Position numbers and translations under genes: made by a program. From NCBI GenBank assembly GCA_951394045.1, contig OX595993.1, forward strand, positions 2,480,001 to 2,544,000: a stretch of DNA of 64,000 bases. The letters are read 5' to 3'. Under the pieces are notes generated by a model that saw only the letters and a program-made list of their open reading frames with translations, made no database searches and had not been told where the DNA came from. Numbering within the stretch: the stretch's first letter is position 1; every line of letters begins with the position of its first letter. Source of the DNA: Nitzschia sp. DOCU1. Lineage: Eukaryota > Bacillariophyta > Bacillariophyceae > Bacillariales > Bacillariaceae. Positions 41,989-51,000 of this stretch are shown here, piece by piece.

Positions 41989-44900
41989 ATGGTGATGACA
42001 TTGCGGTCCTCGAATCTGACGGCCTCCTTCAGTGGAACAAGCCTTGAGGAGGTTGCAACCAAGCTGGAGATAAGCACAAATTACAGGCACTTTTTGAATG
42101 GCTTTGGAAAAGAGTTTGTGGGTCCTACGTTGCCTTCGGTGAGGGAAACCAAGGAGAGCCGCGCCCATTTTTGCCTTCGCAAAGATTACGTTCCAGCCCA
42201 GGACTTCCTAGCGCTGCCAATCCTTTGGCATATAAAAATAGACGCCGCCAAGACATCCCACTTTAGAGATGCCATCAGGGTGGTGGACATTGTTGCCCGG
42301 GAACTTGAAATCACTCTGGTTCAGTTCATTGGCTCCCGTGGCTGGCAAGTCCACAGGAAGTCCAATGGCGAGTTCAGTCTGTTCTACCAGCGTCTCGCTC
42401 AAAACATTCCTACTGGGAACGATAAAGCCTGCAATGTGAAGGGCATGATTGACAAAATTTACGAGCTGCTTGACCTGAGGGGCCTGAAAGACCCCGTCAC
42501 TGGCAAATACATCCTACGGTTCATGAAAAAGGCAAGCTTCTACGACAAGGTGACCGATTACTGTCAAACAGTGCAAATTGCCTGGATGATATACAACAAC
42601 TTTTTCAGACAAAAGCTGAATCCCAGGTCCCCCACTGCACAAGTCAAGCACCTGGTGGAAATCTTTGGCCCTTGCCTCACCAAGCCCAACTTCATCAAGT
42701 TTACCCACGAGCTCCTGAGTTTGTTGCAGGTCCCCTTAACAGAGGGCTGCAAGGTGATCGTAACCGATGTTTGTCAGCACCACCGTCTAGCCATGGTTGA
42801 TGAAGTGGCTCGGCTTACCAGCAACCGTCAATGGGACCAAGCCTACTCTGATGAGCTAGACGCTAATCTAGCAAATGCTTTCCCAGATAGGCGCAAGACG
42901 GTGGTTGGAAAGGCCCCAAGTAAACCACCATCACCGGCCACAAGGAAGAAGAAGGCAATGGTTGAAATCGCAGTGGTGAAGTGCAAAATCAGGGACCAAC
43001 TGGTTGGCCAGTTGAAGGGGCCAGAACGGGCCACAGTTGCCACCGCGACGAGGACGAGGACGAAAACAATGCGGACTGCCGTGGCTGCTGCTTTGGTCGG
43101 GATGTCCCCAGCGGCGCCAAAGAAGGCACGCCTAAAAGCACCACCAAATGTAGTAACGCCAGAACTGTCCAACAGGACATCGCCTGCAACAGTGCCTGGG
43201 TCACCCGGGCCGGTTCCAACAGCGGGAAAGTTTTCTGCAGAGGCTGCTGGCGGTACCCGGTTTGAATGTCGGGCCCCTACTCTGAGCTCCCTCCTACCAC
43301 CAGTTGCAGGACCGACCACGTATATTAACCAGGCACAGTACGCTACCAAAACACCACTCTCCTATAACGCCGTAACGGATGATTTGGAGGTCCGTTGCAA
43401 GCCTGGCAGTGTTGATTTCCTCGGGGTGGGCGAGATTCTTCCTTATTATCCTCACCTTTCCATATCGGGCCCGAAGCAGCAGCAGTATTTGATCGACTCG
43501 CCTGCCTATTTCTACTTTGCAAAGGGGCTCCGCTTGCTGCAGCACGAGTATTTGGTCAACAATGGCCCACCTCAGCCAATGCTACCCCTGCCGACCATGA
43601 GTGTCGGACCTGACGCTAACCTGGTCTCGGACGACTTAACCGTCCTACGCCAGGGGGACCCCACGTTTAACAAAATATTTGGCCCATTGCAGCTGGATCT
43701 TGCCGCACTCCTTGAGTTCGTCTTACAGCACGGAACTTGGAATGACAGGCGAGACTCTTCTCCCTGCGGCATCCCCCCAAGCAAGGACGCGCGATGTCGC
43801 ATCCAGATGGGCTGTGCTGGGCAAGTGCCCGGGCCTGGTGGCAGGCCTATAGCGCACTGGGGCTTCCAAATTTTTGAGAAGGTCCCGGAATCCAAACGGT
43901 TTGCCCTGAAGGGAATGCTCGGAGAAATTTTTGACGCAATTCAGCTGACCTTAGACCACGTCCACCGGCAAAAGCTGGGGAAAGCCAAGCCCTTCAGCTT
44001 CCCGCCGCGAGTAAGCGAGTATGCAGAGTGCATCCGGGACCAACTCGGAGCAAGGTGTTTCCGTGGTGAACTTCTCTCCATCATATTTAAATCGTACGAC
44101 GGAGGGTGGACCACGCTGGGCCACAAGGACGCACAGGATTCCGCGTGGGCGGGGTACAATCTGACAGCGGCTTTCTGCTTGGCAATCAAGGACGGCAAGG
44201 GACATAAGGGCACTCTGAGGTTCCTCATGGGCGGGCGTGGCCAAATCGACAAGTACTTCGAAAACACCATACTCTCATCAGCCGCAACTATTTGTACTGG
44301 GATTAAATCGCTTCTCGAACTTGTGGATCACCACCTGAAAGAATACCAGGAGGCATACCAAGGCAGACACCGGTCGCATTCTCCCCTAACTCACCGCAAC
44401 TTCTATGACCTGGTCCTGGATGACGATGCCCCTTACTCGGAGGAGCGACGCGATGTGGGGAGGAAGAAGGGGCACCAGTTCGAATACCTACGCCTTCCGC
44501 CGAACATCGTCAGGGATTTCTTCTTTTCCGCGGCTGCTACCATTATTGTCCGAGCGGGCAAGCATTCACAGTGCTCCTTTGACGATCAAGTTTTCCTGGC
44601 ATACCTGGCATCGCTCCACGGCGGCTTCCATGCCTTTTTCTGGGCGGGTACCCGTGTCCTTGATCACCCCGTGGGAGCGGAACCAGCCCACTTTGTCACT
44701 GATTTTGTGGAGGCCCTATATGCTGAGTTTGGAACGGCCTGTGGTGGGAGCTGGGACGGTCGTTATTCACCAGCCGACTGTAAGGTTCGCGAACTGTTCT
44801 TCGAGCCAGCCGATGGCCCAACGCAGCCTAGACGACCAAATTCCAAATATTACCAGGTTATTGCTGAGTTAAAAAAGACAATCGGGTGGATGGAGGGGGA

Positions 44901-45384
44901 CAATTTCAGATCGTCAGAGGTGGAAAAGTACATCGGCAACCCCAAGCGGGACGGCCCGCTCGAAGGCTGCCAATTGGGCGAGTTCAGGTACAGTATCTTC
45001 CTTGCCGTTGCAGTGCTCAGCGGACTGGTAAAGCGCAGCAACCCTGAATTTAAAAGCCTGGCCTACCCTGTCAAAGGACTGGGGGCGGAGCAACAAATGA
45101 ATGGGACGCAGGACGTCGATCGACCCAAAGTCCTCCAGCACTTACTGCAAACGTACGGGCTGGAGGCATTCGGGCTCAATTGCGCTGAGACCCTCCTATG
45201 CGAGTCGGCCAATTGGAGAAGAGGAAAAATATTTGACTATTTATTCAGGGGGCAGGACTTGTTTCTGTTGTCCTCTGCGGGGCGCCCACTGATCAAGGAG
45301 TATGGCACAACTACTTGGAAGGCGCTCCTGGGGGAAGATTTGGTGGTGGATCCCATGAGGGACACGGCGCCCAAGGGGGCCTAG
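41989..45384 (+). CDS. Gene B: large protein of unknown family, 1131 aa
   Basis: Uninterrupted frame. I chose the ATG at 41989 (GACCATGG, then MVMTLRSSNLTASF) because earlier in-frame ATGs lie inside the palindrome. Layout: an N-terminal helical domain of about 270 aa (ITLVQFIGSRGWQVHRKSNG, YDKVTDYCQTVQIAWMIYNN); a low-complexity Pro/Thr/Lys linker (about residues 300-430); and a C-terminal part of about 700 aa with GELLSIIFKSYDGG, TTLGHKDAQDSAWAGYNLTA, KGTLRFLMGGRGQ and LFLLSSAGRPLIKEYG. The HKD triplet after a beta-like strand is reminiscent of the HxD of Fe(II)/2-oxoglutarate oxygenases, but this is weak. No transposase, helicase or polymerase motif was recognised. It follows the Ulp1-like gene on the same strand inside the same repeat-bounded element. 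Confidence 0.75.
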   Translation: MVMTLRSSNLTASFSGTSLEEVATKLEISTNYRHFLNGFGKEFVGPTLPSVRETKESRAHFCLRKDYVPAQDFLALPILWHIKIDAAKTSHFRDAIRVVDIVARELEITLVQFIGSRGWQVHRKSNGEFSLFYQRLAQNIPTGNDKACNVKGMIDKIYELLDLRGLKDPVTGKYILRFMKKASFYDKVTDYCQTVQIAWMIYNNFFRQKLNPRSPTAQVKHLVEIFGPCLTKPNFIKFTHELLSLLQVPLTEGCKVIVTDVCQHHRLAMVDEVARLTSNRQWDQAYSDELDANLANAFPDRRKTVVGKAPSKPPSPATRKKKAMVEIAVVKCKIRDQLVGQLKGPERATVATATRTRTKTMRTAVAAALVGMSPAAPKKARLKAPPNVVTPELSNRTSPATVPGSPGPVPTAGKFSAEAAGGTRFECRAPTLSSLLPPVAGPTTYINQAQYATKTPLSYNAVTDDLEVRCKPGSVDFLGVGEILPYYPHLSISGPKQQQYLIDSPAYFYFAKGLRLLQHEYLVNNGPPQPMLPLPTMSVGPDANLVSDDLTVLRQGDPTFNKIFGPLQLDLAALLEFVLQHGTWNDRRDSSPCGIPPSKDARCRIQMGCAGQVPGPGGRPIAHWGFQIFEKVPESKRFALKGMLGEIFDAIQLTLDHVHRQKLGKAKPFSFPPRVSEYAECIRDQLGARCFRGELLSIIFKSYDGGWTTLGHKDAQDSAWAGYNLTAAFCLAIKDGKGHKGTLRFLMGGRGQIDKYFENTILSSAATICTGIKSLLELVDHHLKEYQEAYQGRHRSHSPLTHRNFYDLVLDDDAPYSEERRDVGRKKGHQFEYLRLPPNIVRDFFFSAAATIIVRAGKHSQCSFDDQVFLAYLASLHGGFHAFFWAGTRVLDHPVGAEPAHFVTDFVEALYAEFGTACGGSWDGRYSPADCKVRELFFEPADGPTQPRRPNSKYYQVIAELKKTIGWMEGDNFRSSEVEKYIGNPKRDGPLEGCQLGEFRYSIFLAVAVLSGLVKRSNPEFKSLAYPVKGLGAEQQMNGTQDVDRPKVLQHLLQTYGLEAFGLNCAETLLCESANWRRGKIFDYLFRGQDLFLLSSAGRPLIKEYGTTTWKALLGEDLVVDPMRDTAPKGA

Positions 45385-45798
45385 AGGAGCCGCCCTGGGA
45401 GCCTACTGGAGTTAAATAGATTCTACTTTCATTTTGGCTTTGGTAAGGGGCAAGGGGACCCCGTAGTTACTAGCCCGCGTAAGTGCAGGGTGACAACTTG
45501 CCTTGCGAATGCTAGGTACCACGTGGAAGTCAGCGGCAGAAACAGACAACGTTGTTGGCCGCATGACCATGTGTGCGATGAACTGACAGCGGCAGAAGCA
45601 GACAATAATGGTACGATAATGTCACGCGCAGGACAGACCTTACCGGGCTAATGCTAGGTACCACGTGGAAGTCAGCGGCAAAAACAGACAAGTACGGTAT
45701 ATTAAAGCTTAAGTTGTATGCTGATGACAATACTAACAAAGATAATATGTACGATAATACTAATAAAGTTAATATGGATAACAACAACAGAACCAACT
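45385..45798. other. Gene B 3' flank
   Basis: Contains the right motif array. Beyond 45700 it becomes AT-rich with short repeats of GATAATAC/ACTAATAAAG type. No gene seen. Confidence 0.5.
45501..45691. repeat. Right subterminal motif array (inverted relative to left)
   Basis: GCGGCAGAAACAGACAA (45533-45549), GCGGCAGAAGCAGACAA (45589-45605) and GCGGCAAAAACAGACAA (45675-45691) are reverse complements of the left motif. ATGCTAGGTACCACGTGGAA occurs in front of the first and third at 45509 and 45651. Confidence 0.85.
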
Positions 45799-46185
45799 TT
45801 ACTCTCCTTCTTCTCCTTCACGGTCTCTCTTATAAGACTTCTTGAGGCTTTTCAAACATTTCTCGTCTTCCTCGATGTCAGCCATTACTGAAGGAGTTTG
45901 TGGCTTAGCTCTGGCTTGACTAATTTTCCTCTTCAATGCGTAGATATACGGGTTTGGGCCTCCCGGTTCTTTTCTCTCTTCATGACCTCTCGCTGCTGCA
46001 ACTCTGGTTCCCCCTCTGTCACGTACTCTGGCAACTCTGTGTCCCTCCTGCAAGCGAAGCAAGTATGTGACCTCTTCAAAAAATTTGTCCACCGTAGTTG
46101 ACGGATCTACCATGAAACGACGGGAATTGTCGACTAGCCCATCTGTGAGCATCATCATCAGGTTCTCCGCTCTCTCTGACAATGC
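45799..46185 (-). CDS. Small charged protein or exon, unrecognised
   Basis: Minus-strand frame containing NLMMMLTDGLVDNSRRFMVD then TTVDKFFEEVTYLLRLQEGH, KRKISQARAKP and a Lys/Glu-rich end (KKSYKRDREGEEGE). First ATGs are at about 46160. Composition is protein-like. It reads away from the 5' end of the retrotransposon at 46306 and towards the right array of the Ulp1 element, so it might belong to either one's flank. No motif. Confidence 0.3.
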   Translation of the reverse strand, partial: ALSERAENLMMMLTDGLVDNSRRFMVDPSTTVDKFFEEVTYLLRLQEGHRVARVRDRGGTRVAAARGHEERKEPGGPNPYIYALKRKISQARAKPQTPSVMADIEEDEKCLKSLKKSYKRDREGEEGE

Positions 46186-46305
46186 TGATAGATTGCTTGA
46201 GTAAAAAATCGCACCAAGCACTTTCTGCCGGACAGAGAGCGCAGCAGTGCGAAAAACTTAGCCGTAGAAATTTCACGTAAATTCCTACCTAGAAATCTAA
46301 CTACC

Positions 46306-48096
46306 ATGACCGTTGCCAACACCACTACCGCCAACTATCCGGCCACCGGGTACACCGGTACTGGTCTGTTTGTCATCCATCATTGTCGTCTCGAAATCGC
46401 GCCAAAAACGGGAGCCGCCCGAGTGAATGCGGCCAAGTCGTTGATGCAGGTCGTCAAACGCCTCGCTGACGCCGCGGAAGCTTCTGACCCCATCGTCTTC
46501 GAGGACATCAAAGGCAACCCATTCTCCCCTGCGAAACCCCCTAACATGGACACCTTCTTGGAGAATTTTGGAGTGGTTAACGTCGCCGGGAGAAACCAAA
46601 AAGTGGTCTTGGGCTTCACTGTCAAGTCGAAAACTCCGTTTTCCACCCTCAAATCGCGCTCGGACATGGCCTGGTGGCACACCCACGGGTACTTCTTGAG
46701 GAAGCATCCGATGGATTTTACCCACGGCATGGATATAGTTCTTCTCGGCTATTGGACCCAGGAACATCCTCGTTTTTTCGACGTCGCCACGTTGAAAAAT
46801 AAAGCGAACTTGCTTTTCCAGAACGCGTGGGATACCTACATGGAAAATGCGTCCGAAGACGAAATCGAAAGCAAAGTCAAGGAGTTAGATCTTCAACAGT
46901 GGGTAGGCGCCGACGAGTTTGAATTCCCTATTGGCTTGGAGCAAGCTACCGTGAAGTACCAGTTTGACGGCCACCGCAAAGACACGTCTGTCATTCAATT
47001 GACAGTCACCCGTTCAGTCCTTGCATTTGCCAAATTCCTTCTCGACCGCAGCATCTTTCATTCCAAGAAATGGACTACTTTCCTCCCCTTTGCCATGTCT
47101 AAAGACGAGCCCGCGCTTTTTGGCAAGTGCATGGAAAAACATGACGATTATATGTTTACTCATCGCAATCTGCAGATCCACAATGTCGAGACTTACGGAG
47201 CCTTTGTCAGTACGGTCGACACTCCAGTATCCCTACAGCAACAATTGGAGGAAAATCAAGACATTTATCGTGTTTATCCCGACTTGGACAATCGCCGAGT
47301 ACACATCTCTGTCAATGAAGAAACCGTCGCTCGCGTCATCCCCTGGCTCGACTCGATTCTTTCAGGTACCACCTTCAAACGTTACACTGGAAATTATGGA
47401 AACCACACCGCGAACAGCTCTATGGGCGGCAATAGCACCACTGCTGGAAAGTACTCTGCCGCCTTTGCGTGGGGCAACGACGAAGCGTCAGCCGGCGAAT
47501 CTACCATCCGCTCCGCCAAGTCTCAATCCAAGAAGACCGCCTGGCAACGCCCCGCTCCCATCACCGTCATCTGCGACCTCTCGGCCGCCGCCTTTCCTCC
47601 GTTGGCGATCTCCCCCAAGCCAGCAGCACTTGGCACGACCGCCAATACAGTTACAACTCAAGCCCAGAGTACAGTCACCTTCGATGAAGCTACTCTTGAT
47701 CGGCGCCTCAACGACGCCCTCGCTGCTATGCAAGCCGAGCAAAATCAAAAATTGGTCAACTTGGAAAGTCAGTTCAAAAAGGAGCTCCTTGCTCTTAACG
47801 CCAAACTGGACGCCACAATCAACACGATCATTGATAAGACTATTGCCGGACTCGGCAATTCGACATCGTCTCCCTTTGCCACAAAAGAAGATCACATCAT
47901 TCTGAACGCATCCGTTGAACGCCTCCAATCCACTCTTGACGCATTGGTAGCCTCGCTCAGTCGACACTCTGCCTCGTCCACCGACGCCACAGAAGACAGC
48001 ATGTCCCCCCCACGAAAGCGGAGTAACATCAACGACACAGGAATGGAGATTGATCGCCCAGCTACTTCCGAGGAAGCAGCGGGCGACCCAAAATAA
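46306..48096 (+). CDS. Retrotransposon ORF1 protein, 596 aa
   Basis: Starts at ATG 46306 (CTACCATGACC). The N-terminal two-thirds is globular with GYWTQEHPRFFDVATLKNK and TRSVLAFAKFLLDRSIF. A Ser/Ala/Pro-rich region follows. A coiled-coil (about residues 465-510: RRLNDALAAMQAEQNQKLVN and FKKELLALNAKLDATINTII) leads to a basic PPRKRSN tail. There are no CCHC zinc knuckles or RRM. By position and coiled coil it is the RNA-binding ORF1p equivalent. The stop TAA shares its last A with the ORF2 ATG. Confidence 0.7.
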   Translation: MTVANTTTANYPATGYTGTGLFVIHHCRLEIAPKTGAARVNAAKSLMQVVKRLADAAEASDPIVFEDIKGNPFSPAKPPNMDTFLENFGVVNVAGRNQKVVLGFTVKSKTPFSTLKSRSDMAWWHTHGYFLRKHPMDFTHGMDIVLLGYWTQEHPRFFDVATLKNKANLLFQNAWDTYMENASEDEIESKVKELDLQQWVGADEFEFPIGLEQATVKYQFDGHRKDTSVIQLTVTRSVLAFAKFLLDRSIFHSKKWTTFLPFAMSKDEPALFGKCMEKHDDYMFTHRNLQIHNVETYGAFVSTVDTPVSLQQQLEENQDIYRVYPDLDNRRVHISVNEETVARVIPWLDSILSGTTFKRYTGNYGNHTANSSMGGNSTTAGKYSAAFAWGNDEASAGESTIRSAKSQSKKTAWQRPAPITVICDLSAAAFPPLAISPKPAALGTTANTVTTQAQSTVTFDEATLDRRLNDALAAMQAEQNQKLVNLESQFKKELLALNAKLDATINTIIDKTIAGLGNSTSSPFATKEDHIILNASVERLQSTLDALVASLSRHSASSTDATEDSMSPPRKRSNINDTGMEIDRPATSEEAAGDPK

Positions 48097-48098
48097 TG
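48094..48098 (+). promoter_or_regulatory. TAATG stop-start overlap between ORF1 and ORF2
   Basis: CCCAAAATAATGTC: TAA (48094-48096) ends ORF1 and ATG (48096-48098) begins ORF2. UAAUG coupling is established for translation of ORF2 in some LINEs (Bombyx SART1), so termination-reinitiation is the likely mechanism here (inference). Confidence 0.7.
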
Positions 48099-51000
48099 TC
48101 TACCCAGAGCAGCCCTCCGGCACCCCGAATGTACCAAACTCGACACCAGACGACACCTGTTCATCTACCGGCCGATTCTTTATGGCAAGGCGACGCAATG
48201 CTCCCAGACAAACCCGAAGGCGCCACCCGGTTTTTATTCCACAATGTTCGCGGCCTGAAAAAGACGAAAGACGAGGATACCCTGGAAGATTTGGTCCAGC
48301 TGCAACAACTCCATGGCATCGACCTTCTCGGTATATCTGAACACCATCAAGATACCACGATGGTTACTCGACGGCTACGCCTCAGCGACACTGTCCATCG
48401 GAACACCCCAGGACAGGCCGCCTGCCAATTTGACTCTTGCCAAGAATCATCCCTGTCCGGCAACCAATGCGGAGGCACAGGTATTACCATGATCGGCTCT
48501 CTCGTTCCCAAACTTGAAGCAAACGGGCGCGGTGGCGATCCAATGGGGAGATGGAGTTACGTACACATCAGGCGTAAAGCGGCCCCACCAATCACAGTCT
48601 TCTCCGTTTACCAAGTCTGCTCCGGCGCCACCAACGAGATTGGACACACTGCCTGGCATCAACAACGGCGCGCGCTAGACCTTGAAGGCCGTGCAACCGA
48701 GCGACCACGGGACGCCTTCATCAAAGATTTGACCAGTCAAATCAAAGAGTTTCAGTCCAAAGGCCATGAGATCATTGTCGGGGGCGATTTCAACGAGACA
48801 ATTGAGGAAGCACGGTCAGGCATTCTTCGTCTGATGACCGATACCAATTTATGCGACCCATGGTACTTACGAAACCCAGACAGCCCAACGTTTCGCACCC
48901 ACGAGAAAGGATCTAAACGCATCGATTCCATCTTCCTTTCCGCTGGTCTAATCTCGAGCGTCACCAAACTTGGATACTCCCCCTTCCACCGATTTTTGCA
49001 AAGCGACCATCGTGGCCTGTATATTGAATTCGACACGCAACAACTCCTTGGGCAGCAATCAGACGCACTCCCCGCTCTTGCTTATCGCTCAGTCAATTCT
49101 TCCGACAAACAATCGGTTACAACTTACGTCGAGGCAATGTACGACCATCTTGCTGCCAACTCTGCTTTTGATACACGAGGCGCACTTGATTCCGATCAGT
49201 TGGATTCCTCCGCGGTGGAACGAATGGATGCCCTCATCGGAGATGCTGGACAAAGCGGCGAATCGCATTGCAAACGTCGACGCTCCGAGTGGTATTCTCA
49301 GGAACTCGTCCAAGCCCGCTTTCAGGTCCAGATTTTGCGGAGTCAACTGTCGGCTTTAAAGTGGGGCAAAGATCGCCTCCCAGCTCTCCAAGAACGGATG
49401 CGCTCCATCGGTATGGATTTTGACATCCCGGTTCTTCTACCAGCCGCTCGAATCGCCCTTGCCGCCGCGGAAAAACGCGTCCTTCGGAAACAATCCACCA
49501 GCGAAAAATTACGCCGCGCCGAGCTCAATCTCCGGGCAGAATCCGCTGCCAACACCCGTGATAGCGCCAAAGCCCGCATTCTCAAGTTAATTAACAAGTT
49601 TGAATCCGGCAGGAAGACATGGCAGGTAATGTCCAAAATCACCAATTCCCAAGGAAGCATTCAACGCCTGGATCGCCTTGAAGTTCCGACCTCATGGCCA
49701 ACCCCCGACACTCCACCAGATATAGTGACAACGTTGGAAAATCCAAGCACCTGCACGGACTGGCAGATGATCACCGACCCCATCCACATTGAATACTATT
49801 TGATGCTGCGAAATCGCCTTCATTTTGGCCAGGCTCAAGGAACGCCTTTCACGACACCTCCATTATCGGACCATTTGGATTGGGAAGCCAGTTCCAATTT
49901 CACCGAAGACGTGTTGACTGGTGAATACTCCACAGAGGTTCCCACCGCCCAATGCGCTCAACTGCTACGAGAATGCAAAGCTACTTCCGAACTCGACGCC
50001 GTCTCTGCCACCATTACCCTAGACGACTTCGCTGGCAAGATCAAGAAATGGAGGGAGTCGACCACCACATCCCCATCAGGCCGCCATCTCGGCAGATACA
50101 AAGCACTATTCAAGCCCGGACGATACGATCCTCATACCGACCCTGAAGCCGCCCAAGTTTTCGAATCAAAACAAATAGCCATTGCTGGGATTATTGTATC
50201 CCTCATCAACTATTGTATTCGTAATAACTATGTACTTAGACGCTGGAAGTCGATCGTCAATACCATGATCTTCAAAGACGCCGGAGAATATAAGATCCAT
50301 CGGTTGCGAGTCATCCATATCTATGAAGCCGACTTCAACTTACTCCTAGCCGTTAAGTGGCGACAACTTCTTTCTCATGCCGACGAGAATGGCCTAATCA
50401 ACGACGGCCAATATGGAGGCCGACCTGGCTGCGAAGCCCAATCCCTTACATTCCTGGAGGAACTCAAGTACGATATATCATTCGTCTCCCGTCGTACACT
50501 TTTCAACTTCGATAACGACGCCATGAGTTGCTACGACCGCATCATTGTTGCTCTAGCCTCGTTAATCAACCGGAAATATGGCCAACATCGCAGCATCGTG
50601 GCAGTTCATGCGAAAACCCTCAAGGAAGCCAAGTACAAACTTCGCACAGCAATCGGCATATCTGACTTGGAGTATTCTCATTGCGAGAGTTTTCCCTTGC
50701 ATGGTACCGGTCAAGGCTCCGGCAATTCTCCGTGCATTTGGCTATTTATATCGTCAACTTTGTTCGACGCGCACACGAAGCAGGCACATGGAGCTACATT
50801 CATGACTCCCGATGGCAAATATACAACTAGGTTAACTATGGTGGGCTTTGTCGACGATTCAACCGGCACATGCAACGACTTCCAACCCCAGGCCGAAACA
50901 TCCCTCGACGATTTAATCAACCGGATGCAACACGATGCACAGGTCTGGAACGACCTTCTCTTTTGTTCCGGCGGTCGCCTCGAATTAAAGAAATGCTCGT

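Larger units (their letters stand above)
36451..45691 (+). mobile_element. Large two-gene element with inverted subterminal motif arrays
   Basis: Two long plus-strand genes (Ulp1-like gene A and unknown gene B) are enclosed by arrays of TTGTCTGTTTTCGCCGC. There are three copies on the left (36550, 36591 and 36689) and three in reverse complement on the right (45533-45549, 45589-45605, 45675-45691). A second motif, CGCGTTACCTAGC (36632; variant at 36730), is also inverted on the right (GCTAGGTACCACG at about 45511 and 45653). Such arrays are typical of transposase-binding subterminal repeats. No clean terminal inverted repeat or target duplication was found, so the stated limits are those of the arrays. 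Confidence 0.6.

Noticed and set aside
36918..45384. DDE transposase, tyrosine recombinase or helicase in genes A and B
   Set aside because: I looked for such motifs by eye and found none. Only the Ulp1-type triad in gene A is secure; absence by eye is not proof.
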